From Korobacter sp036501185 (GTDB lineage: Bacteria > Acidobacteriota > Terriglobia > Terriglobales > Acidobacteriaceae), in assembly GCA_036501185.1 (NCBI GenBank), contig DASYAU010000014.1, positions 1-64,000 of the forward strand: 64,000 bases of DNA, written 5' to 3'. Position numbers and translations under genes: made by a program. Below, piece after piece: positions 41,159 through 47,964 of this stretch; position 1 is the first letter of the stretch, and the number at the start of each line of letters is the position of its first letter. Below the pieces are notes generated by a model. The model was not told the origin of the DNA, made no database searches, and saw only the letters and a list, made by a program, of their open reading frames with translations.

Positions 41159-43090
41159 ATGCGCAGATTTGTCAGCGGCATTCTTGCAGTCACATTGCTT
41201 GCTTCCGTGAGCCTTCTAGCCCAGGATGCAAAGCCAGCGACAACCGCGGCGAAAAAGACGACCGCCAAAAAGACGACGACGAAAGCAGCAGTGAAAGCAA
41301 CGCCGGTCGAGGAAAAGCTCGACAAGGTGCAGCAGGCATTGCAGGCACAGCAGTCCGAGATCCAGCAACAGCAGACACAGATCCAGCAGTTACAGCAACA
41401 ATTGCAGCAGAGCAGCGCAGTCATACAACAGCAGAATGCACAGTTGCAGAACAGCGTGCAGCAAGCCAGCCAGCAGGCAGCGGCTGCGCAACAAGCGGCG
41501 AGCAACCTGAGCGTGAGCGTGGCCGACCTGAAGGCGGGCGATGCGACGATTACGGAGAGCCTGAAGTCAGACGAGAAGAAAGCCGACAAGATCCTGAATC
41601 CAGACGCGTATGCGCCGAAGCCGACGATCGTGTCGGCGGTAGCGCCAGTACGCGTGCTTCCGTTGGATCCACCTAAGAAAGACGGGCTGATCCCGACGTT
41701 CCGCCTTGGCGTGGTGCGCGTGACCCCGTATGGATTTATCAAGTCGACGGTGGCGGAAGATTCGTCTTCGCCGCGTGGCGATGATTTCCCGTTGCCCGGA
41801 TTCCTCAATGGCGACACGGGTCCGAACGAGAACCCTGAGTTCCACTTGAAGGCGCGCGCCAGCCGTTTCGGCACGAACATTGAATGGCCGGATGCGTCGA
41901 AGAACCTGACCATCACGGGCAAGTTCGAGTTCGACTGGGAAGGCGTGTTCAGCCGCGCGGACAACCGCAACGTTTCGTCGATCCGCAGCAATGCTCCGAC
42001 GATCCGGTTGGGATTTGTCCGGATGGATTACACGGCGGGGAAGACCGACCTGTTCTTCGAAGCCGGCCAGGACTGGACGCCATTTGGTTCCAGCACTCTG
42101 CCGAACTTACTTGAATCGACAGGCAACGGCATTGCGTTCGGCATGTTGTATGAACGCCAGCCGGAAATGCGTTTCGGATTCGTGCAGAGCCTCGGCACGA
42201 AGTACAACTTCAAGCTGTCGCCGGAGATCGCGATCGTGCAACCCGGCTTCGGCAATCTCCCGACCGACCTTGGCAATCAGCTCGGATACGGCGAGCGCCA
42301 GGGCTCCGACGCGGACCGTCCGGAAGTGGAAGGCCGGGTGGTGTTGCAATGGCAGCTTGATCCGGCAAAGGGCGTAGCGCCGGCCCAGTTGATTGTGAGC
42401 GGAGTGCAAGGACGTCGTGAAGCGATCGTTCTGGCATCGGCGGTTCCGGCGGCAGACTTGTCCGCGTTCCCCGATGGCGCAACGGTCAGCAGCGATCGCT
42501 GGGGCGTAAGCGTGGAAGGGCAACTGCCCACGCGGTGGTTTACGCTGGTCGGCAAAGCTTATCGCGGCGCTGATCTGCGGTACTTCTTCGCGGGCGAGTT
42601 GTTCTCGAATTACAACGACACGGCTGGACTGACGGGCATCTCGAAGGTGGCGTCGGTCGATGGCTCGTCGACGGTAGTGTTCGGGACCAACGCAGCTGGA
42701 CAAGTAGTGGTTGCGCCGCAGCGTCCGGTCCGTGCAAACGGTGGTTTCCTGAACCTGGGACTGCCGCTCTCAAAGTGGTTCAACGCGAACCCGGCCGGCC
42801 GCAATGCCGGTTGGCAGCTTTACTTCACCTACGGCCTGGACCAGGCCGAGTCGCGCGACCTGTATCACATGATCGGCGACGATGCAGCTTCGCGGGCCCG
42901 CAATCGACTTGGGGCGGCGACGCTGTATTACAAGCTGAACCAGTGGTGCACATTCGCGTACGAGCAGTCGCTGTATACGACAGTGGCTGTTCCGAACGCG
43001 ACCACGGGCGCTTACTTCAAGGTAAGCGGCGTGGAAAGCCGGGAATGGAACGATCGGCGCGAGGAGTTTGGACCGATCTTCACGTTCTAG
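41159..43090 (+). CDS. Outer-membrane porin with N-terminal coiled coil (DcaP/OprP-like)
   Basis: 643 aa. Signal peptide (FVSGILAVTLLASVSLLAQ), a Lys/Ala-rich linker, a long Gln-rich coiled coil at about 50-130 (QQQQTQIQQLQQQLQQ), then a beta-barrel with alternating strands and a final Phe (FGPIFTF), the classic outer-membrane insertion signal. Start ATG 41159, GGAGGG six bases upstream. It resembles the DcaP-type porins that trimerise via a coiled coil and import carboxylic acids, which fits the lactate/pyruvate genes downstream. Not tested. Confidence 0.88.
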   Translation: MRRFVSGILAVTLLASVSLLAQDAKPATTAAKKTTAKKTTTKAAVKATPVEEKLDKVQQALQAQQSEIQQQQTQIQQLQQQLQQSSAVIQQQNAQLQNSVQQASQQAAAAQQAASNLSVSVADLKAGDATITESLKSDEKKADKILNPDAYAPKPTIVSAVAPVRVLPLDPPKKDGLIPTFRLGVVRVTPYGFIKSTVAEDSSSPRGDDFPLPGFLNGDTGPNENPEFHLKARASRFGTNIEWPDASKNLTITGKFEFDWEGVFSRADNRNVSSIRSNAPTIRLGFVRMDYTAGKTDLFFEAGQDWTPFGSSTLPNLLESTGNGIAFGMLYERQPEMRFGFVQSLGTKYNFKLSPEIAIVQPGFGNLPTDLGNQLGYGERQGSDADRPEVEGRVVLQWQLDPAKGVAPAQLIVSGVQGRREAIVLASAVPAADLSAFPDGATVSSDRWGVSVEGQLPTRWFTLVGKAYRGADLRYFFAGELFSNYNDTAGLTGISKVASVDGSSTVVFGTNAAGQVVVAPQRPVRANGGFLNLGLPLSKWFNANPAGRNAGWQLYFTYGLDQAESRDLYHMIGDDAASRARNRLGAATLYYKLNQWCTFAYEQSLYTTVAVPNATTGAYFKVSGVESREWNDRREEFGPIFTF

Positions 43091-43130
43091 TTGCAAACGT
43101 GCTGTTAGCGGAGCAATCTCACTGCGGGGG

Positions 43131-43153
43131 ATGGGCGGACTGTGTCTGCCCAT
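43131..43153 (+). promoter_or_regulatory. Strong hairpin between the porin and cstA (attenuator or processing site)
   Basis: ATGGGCGGAC (43131-43140) pairs with GTCTGCCCAT (43144-43153) with one G-U pair and a TGT loop; followed by TCCTCTTT, not a true U-tract. It lies 34 bp upstream of the cstA start, so could attenuate or stabilise the mRNA. Confidence 0.5.
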
Positions 43154-43186
43154 TCCTCTTTGCGCATGAGTTTACGGAGCGGCCTA

Positions 43187-45046
43187 ATGAATACATTACC
43201 CATCATGATTGGAGTGCTGTGCGTCTTCGCGCTGGCGTATCGGTATTACGCCGCGTTTCTTGCTGCGAAGGCGCTTGCCCTCGATGATCGTCGAATTACT
43301 CCTGCCCATGAACTTGAAGATGGGCATAACTATGTTCCTTCGCCGAAGTGGGTGCTATTTGGACACCACTTCGCAGCGATCGCCGGTGCGGGCCCGCTGG
43401 TAGGGCCGACGCTGGCAGCACAGTTCGGGTTCGCGCCCGGATTAGTGTGGATCCTGTTCGGTGCGGTACTTGCGGGGTGCGTGCAGGACTTCATGGTGCT
43501 GGTCGCTTCCTTCCGGCACAAGGGAAAGTCACTGGCGGAAGTGGCTCGTACCGAGATCAGTCCGTTCGCCGGATTAGTGGCGATGATCGCAGTGCTGTTC
43601 ATCCTGCTGGTTACGCTGGCGGGATTGGGCATCGTGGTGGTGAATGCACTGTCGAACAGCCCATGGGGCGTTTTCACGATCGGGATGACGGTCCCAATCG
43701 CAATCCTGATGGGACTGTATATGTTCAAGAGCTCGCCCGGGCAGATCCGGGTAGCCGTGCCGAGTGTTGCGGGTGTGATCCTGCTGATCGCGGCGCTGAT
43801 TGGCGGCCATGCTTTTGCGCAGTCGTCGCATGCGGGTGCGTTGGTCTTCAGCCCGCACCAGATCACGATCCTGATGGCGATTTATGGGTTCGTGGCTTCG
43901 ATTCTGCCGGTGTGGCTGCTGCTTGAGCCACGCGATTACCTGTCGACGTATGTGAAGCTCGGCACGATCGCGATCCTGATCATCGGCGTGTTTATCGTGC
44001 ATCCGAACATTCAGTTCCCAGCGATCACGCCGTACATTCACGGCGGCGGACCGATTATCAAAGGCAAGCTGTTTCCATTCCTTTTTGTGACTATCGCCTG
44101 TGGCGCGATTTCGGGTTTCCACTCGCTGGTTGCGTCAGGCACCACACCTAAGATGATCGACAAGGAAAGCGACGCGCGGTTCATTGGCTATGGCGCGATG
44201 CTTTGCGAAGGTTTGGTCGGCGTTCTCGCGCTGATCGCCGCTTGCTCGATGTTCCAGGGCGATTATTTTGCCATCAACACGGCCCCGGCAGTGTTCGCTA
44301 AACTTGGACTGCACACGGTGAACCTCGACATGTTTTCGCAGGAAGTGGGCGAGAAACTGGCAGGTCGGACGGGTGGAGCGGTTTCACTCGCCATCGGCAT
44401 GGCGCAGATCTTCAAAGGCCTGCCCGGCATGAGCAAACTGATGGGCTACTGGTACCACTATGCCATCATGTTCGAGGCGCTGTTCATTCTTACGACGGTA
44501 GATACCGGCACGCGCGTGGCGCGTTACGTGATGCACGAACTACTCGGCAAAGCGTACAAGCCATTTTCCGACCAGAAGTGGTGGCCGGGAACGATCGCGA
44601 CGACCACGCTGGTGTGCTTCGGATGGGGATACCTGATCTATACGGGCAACATTTCGACCATCTGGCCGCTGTTCGGTACCGGCAACCAGTTGCTGGCGAC
44701 GATTGCGTTGGCGGTGACCACTACGTTCCTCATCAATATGGGGAAGGCGAAGTATGCGTGGTTCACGTTTATCCCAATGTGTTTTGTCGGGGTGACGACG
44801 CTGACGGCGGGGGTGGAGTCGGTGCGGAACATCTTCTGGCCACTCACAAAAGTGCCGAAGACGGCGTTCCAGGGCTACCTGGATTCGACGCTGATGGTGA
44901 TCTTCATCGTTGGTGTGGTGTTGGTTGTATTCGACGCTACGCGGCGATGGATTGCGGTGCTAAATGGAGCGGCGATTCCGAAGGAAGCGTTCGGGCCTCC
45001 GGAGGTGGACTTGGCGAAGCGGGCGGTACCGGCTGCCAGCCGTTAA
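43187..45046 (+). CDS. cstA: Carbon starvation protein CstA family, probable pyruvate/peptide transporter
   Basis: About 619 aa with 15-17 predicted helices. Family blocks: HNYVPSPKWVLFGHHFAAIAGAGPLVGPTLA, GFHSLVASGTTPKMIDKE, and the late FGTGNQLLATIAL. In E. coli CstA and its paralog BtsT import pyruvate with protons; CstA was first tied to peptide uptake under carbon starvation. ATG 43187 is chosen for GGAG seven bases upstream; ATG 43166 is the alternative. Located 96 bp after the porin and followed by a terminator, so porin-cstA may be one transcription unit. Confidence 0.93.
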   Translation: MNTLPIMIGVLCVFALAYRYYAAFLAAKALALDDRRITPAHELEDGHNYVPSPKWVLFGHHFAAIAGAGPLVGPTLAAQFGFAPGLVWILFGAVLAGCVQDFMVLVASFRHKGKSLAEVARTEISPFAGLVAMIAVLFILLVTLAGLGIVVVNALSNSPWGVFTIGMTVPIAILMGLYMFKSSPGQIRVAVPSVAGVILLIAALIGGHAFAQSSHAGALVFSPHQITILMAIYGFVASILPVWLLLEPRDYLSTYVKLGTIAILIIGVFIVHPNIQFPAITPYIHGGGPIIKGKLFPFLFVTIACGAISGFHSLVASGTTPKMIDKESDARFIGYGAMLCEGLVGVLALIAACSMFQGDYFAINTAPAVFAKLGLHTVNLDMFSQEVGEKLAGRTGGAVSLAIGMAQIFKGLPGMSKLMGYWYHYAIMFEALFILTTVDTGTRVARYVMHELLGKAYKPFSDQKWWPGTIATTTLVCFGWGYLIYTGNISTIWPLFGTGNQLLATIALAVTTTFLINMGKAKYAWFTFIPMCFVGVTTLTAGVESVRNIFWPLTKVPKTAFQGYLDSTLMVIFIVGVVLVVFDATRRWIAVLNGAAIPKEAFGPPEVDLAKRAVPAASR

Positions 45047-45055
45047 AACAAATAC

Positions 45056-45089
45056 ATCCCACCCGGCCAGTGGAGCGGGTGGGATTTTT
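45056..45089 (+). terminator. Intrinsic terminator after cstA
   Basis: ATCCCACCCG (45056-45065) pairs perfectly with CGGGTGGGAT (45076-45085), followed by TTTTTATTTT. Lies 9 bp after the cstA stop. Confidence 0.9.
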
Positions 45090-45120
45090 ATTTTGGGTAT
45101 GCGGAGCGATTTGTCGATCA

Positions 45121-45744
45121 TCACTTCGCATCCTGAACCTGCTCGCGGGCTTCGTTGTACGTCCCGAATTGTTTAGCGATCGGCTTGAGCGTGGGATAAA
45201 ACTGCACGAATGTGTGTTCAACCGCAGCGTGCTCATTATGACAGGACAAACACGGGTTTCCTTTCGGCATGGCTTCCGCTGGTTTGCCATCGCTCGGATT
45301 AAAGATGTAGTACGCCCATTGATCAGGATTGTGAGAGGAGTCCTTCACCTCGACCACGAGGCCCTTCAGGTCGGACTGAAAATGTCCGGTTTTATTGATC
45401 GAGCCTTTGCTCCGCGCGTCGCGCTCGTCGATCACGAACATGCTGAGCTCCGGCCATTTGCCGGAATGCATAAATGCGTCATAGGCCCAGCGCTGCACAA
45501 AAACGTTGGTGAACAATTCATGACTACCGGGAGCAGGACTGTAATTCATCCCGTAGCCGGCGGAGAGGAACATCCACTCGCGGTAGTCAGATGGCAGTTG
45601 AAGTTGGCCTTTCTCGTCGTAGTGAGGTTTCGGCGACTTCTGATCGGGACCAGCTGCCATCGATGTCCGGCTGGCGCCCAAGCTTACGATCAAGCAGAAC
45701 AAGAACGAGAAGGTAACCGTTCGGACAATGAATTTCGTTTTCAT
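45121..45744 (-). CDS. Exported cytochrome P460-family protein
   Basis: 207 aa, signal peptide (FSFLFCLIVSLGASRTSMA), then the P460 core with EWMFLSAGYGMNYS and a C-terminal haem c motif CLSCHNEH. Cytochrome P460 proteins can convert hydroxylamine or bind NO; many family members lack a tested activity. The conserved Lys that cross-links the P460 haem cannot be assigned by eye. ATG 45744 has AAAGGGTGAC upstream. It lies opposite to and between cstA and lldP; the reason is unknown. Confidence 0.85.
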   Translation of the reverse strand: MKTKFIVRTVTFSFLFCLIVSLGASRTSMAAGPDQKSPKPHYDEKGQLQLPSDYREWMFLSAGYGMNYSPAPGSHELFTNVFVQRWAYDAFMHSGKWPELSMFVIDERDARSKGSINKTGHFQSDLKGLVVEVKDSSHNPDQWAYYIFNPSDGKPAEAMPKGNPCLSCHNEHAAVEHTFVQFYPTLKPIAKQFGTYNEAREQVQDAK

Positions 45745-46046
45745 GTCACCCTTTCAAAGTTTCTGCTTTGGACGTGAAAACGTTAGCAGAAGTACCAGCG
45801 GGGATGAAATTCTGGTGGGGCGGAATTACGGCAGGAGCGTCGCGAACCAGATCTTGCCCAGAGGCAGATTCGAGCCGCCTTCACATTGATACTCATCGAT
45901 TTGGTGCGGTTCCTCACCTCGGGCTGTGAGGCGTGTCACATATCTCCGTACAGCGGACAAACGACAATCGGGAAGCTGCCGGTGTGCGCTTAAGGCTGAA
46001 TTCACCGACCCCGGCGCTGCATATTTAGTCGAGGTTGGAGGCATTC
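45745..46046. other. Divergent intergenic region upstream of lldP
   Basis: 302 bp with no gene. It carries the inverted repeat CCTCAC...GTGAGG (45912-45931) overlapping a perfect CRP-type palindrome, and the lldP promoter elements. Confidence 0.65.
45925..45968 (+). promoter_or_regulatory. Perfect CRP/FNR-type site and -10 box of lldP (class II-like)
   Basis: TGTGA (45925-45929), N6, TCACA (45936-45940) match all ten positions. The hexamer GACAAT at 45963-45968 begins 30.5 bp after the site centre, the same spacing as at the porin gene, so the activator would sit near -42. The ATG follows 78 bp later. Confidence 0.6.
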
Positions 46047-47861
46047 ATGTCCGCTACCGCTGCCCCTCCGCCAGTCGCGAAAGCGGCTGCCGCCAAGGAC
46101 GCGCAACCCCCGAAGTCATCTTCCTTCAAATCCATTCTCGGTGTTATCGCCGTTGCCGCGATTGTGATCGGCGCGATCATCCTGCTGAAGACGGCGACGC
46201 CGGAGAAGTGGCAGCAGGGCTACGATCCGCTTGGCCACTGGTGGCTGTCGACGCTGTGCGCCGCGCTGCCGATCGTGGTACTGCTGGGCAGCCTGGCGAT
46301 CTTTGAGGTCAAGGCGCACTTCGCGGCGCTGTTGGGGCTTCTCACCGCGCTCCTCGTTGCCGTCGGGATTTTCCATATGCCATTGAAACTCGGGCTCGTG
46401 ACTGCGACGTATGGCGCTGGTTACGGTTTGTTTCCCATCGGCTGGATCATTCTCAATGTCATCTTTATGTACCAACTGACGAACGAGACCGGCAAGTTCA
46501 AGGTGCTGCAAGAGAGCATGATGGGCATCACCCAGGACCGCCGGTTGCAGTTGCTGCTGATCGCGTTCTGCTTCGGCGCGTTCTTCGAGGGCGCATCGGG
46601 ATTCGGAACGCCGGTCGCTGTAACGGCCGCGATTCTGATTGGGTTGGGATTCCGTCCGTTGCAGGCTTCGGGCTTGTCGCTGATTGCGAACACAGCTCCA
46701 GTGGCGTTTGGCGCGCTGGGCATTCCGATCATAGCGTTGAGCGGCGTGACCGGCATGGATCCGAAAATCCTGGGCGCGAACATTGGCTGGATACTGACTC
46801 CGTTCTGCTTGTTGGTGCCGTTCTGGCTGATATGGGCATTTGCCGGGTTCAAGGGGATGGTGGAGATCTGGCCTGCGATTCTGGTTGCCGGTGGAAGCTT
46901 TGCACTGACCCAACTGCTGATGGCGCTCTTCCATGGGCCGTGGTTGGTAGATATCGTTGCTTCAGTAGTTTCGATGATATTGCTCATCGGATTCTTGAAG
47001 ATTTGGCACCCTAAGAAGATCTGGAGTTTGGAGCACGAAGACCAGAACCGCGACACTACCAAGGGCCACAGCCGAACCACAGGAGAAGTGGTAGCTGCGT
47101 GGACGCCGTGGGTGATCCTGAGCGTGGCGGTGTTCACATGGGGATCGCAAAAGGGCAAGACCTTTCTCAACACCCTGGCGATTGGCGGGCATAAGTTCAC
47201 GCTGCTGAACTTTCCGGTGACGGTGATCCACAACATGATTTCGCGTATGCCACCGGTGGTGGGGAAACCGACTCCGGAGCCGGCGATCTTTGCATTGAAC
47301 TGGCTTTCGGCCACGGGCTCGGGCATTTTGCTGGCCGGGATTCTGTCGGGCTTCATCATGGGCTGCGGTCCGCTGACGATTGCGAAGGTGTATGGCAAGA
47401 CGATCTGGAAGGTCCGCTACTCGATGATGACGATTGCGTGCATGCTTGGACTCGGCTTCCTCACCCGTTATTCCGGCGTGGATGCGACCATGGGCTTGGC
47501 ATTCGCACGGACGGGCGCACTGTATCCGTTCTTTGGCACCATGCTTGGGTGGTTGGGTGTGGCGCTGACGGGTTCCGATACGTCGTCGAACGTGCTGTTC
47601 GGCAGCTTGCAGAAGATCACCGCGCAGCAGATCCACATTCAGCCGACGCTGATGGCTTCCGCCAACAGCGCGGGCGGCGTGATGGGCAAGATGATCGACG
47701 CGCAAAGCATCGTGGTGGCGAGTACAGCAACGCAATGGTACGGACATGAAGGCGATATTTTGCGGTACGTTTTCTTCCACAGCATTGCGCTCGCGGCACT
47801 GTGCGGCATCATGGTGTTCCTGATGGCGTACGTAGCTCCTTTTACCCACCTGGTGCATTGA
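46047..47861 (+). CDS. lldP: L-lactate permease LldP family
   Basis: 604 aa, 12-14 predicted helices, lactate:H+ symporter of the LctP family. Family blocks include GASGFGTPVAVTAAILIGLGF, NTAPVAFGALGIPI, TGSDTSSNVLFGSLQ and SANSAGGVMGKMI. An Ala/Pro/Lys-rich N-terminal segment precedes helix 1. ATG 46047 is preceded by TTGGAGG; the TTG at 46035 in frame is part of that ribosome site. Imports L- and D-lactate, and glycolate in relatives. It starts the run of lactate oxidation genes downstream. Confidence 0.95.
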   Translation: MSATAAPPPVAKAAAAKDAQPPKSSSFKSILGVIAVAAIVIGAIILLKTATPEKWQQGYDPLGHWWLSTLCAALPIVVLLGSLAIFEVKAHFAALLGLLTALLVAVGIFHMPLKLGLVTATYGAGYGLFPIGWIILNVIFMYQLTNETGKFKVLQESMMGITQDRRLQLLLIAFCFGAFFEGASGFGTPVAVTAAILIGLGFRPLQASGLSLIANTAPVAFGALGIPIIALSGVTGMDPKILGANIGWILTPFCLLVPFWLIWAFAGFKGMVEIWPAILVAGGSFALTQLLMALFHGPWLVDIVASVVSMILLIGFLKIWHPKKIWSLEHEDQNRDTTKGHSRTTGEVVAAWTPWVILSVAVFTWGSQKGKTFLNTLAIGGHKFTLLNFPVTVIHNMISRMPPVVGKPTPEPAIFALNWLSATGSGILLAGILSGFIMGCGPLTIAKVYGKTIWKVRYSMMTIACMLGLGFLTRYSGVDATMGLAFARTGALYPFFGTMLGWLGVALTGSDTSSNVLFGSLQKITAQQIHIQPTLMASANSAGGVMGKMIDAQSIVVASTATQWYGHEGDILRYVFFHSIALAALCGIMVFLMAYVAPFTHLVH

Positions 47862-47873
47862 TCCAGGTATAAG

Positions 47874-47932
47874 CTGGTGGCTAGGTTGATCCCGAGAGGG
47901 AAATTGCTCCAGCCAGAGCGCCTGGCCACCAG
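47874..47932. repeat. 12-bp inverted repeat between lldP and the D-lactate dehydrogenase gene
   Basis: CTGGTGGCTAGG (47874-47885) pairs with CCTGGCCACCAG (47921-47932) with one G-U pair, enclosing 35 bases. It has no T-run, so an mRNA fold or binding site is more likely than a terminator. Confidence 0.6.
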
Positions 47933-47964
47933 TTAACTCGAATACGAGGCGTCACGGAGAAGAA

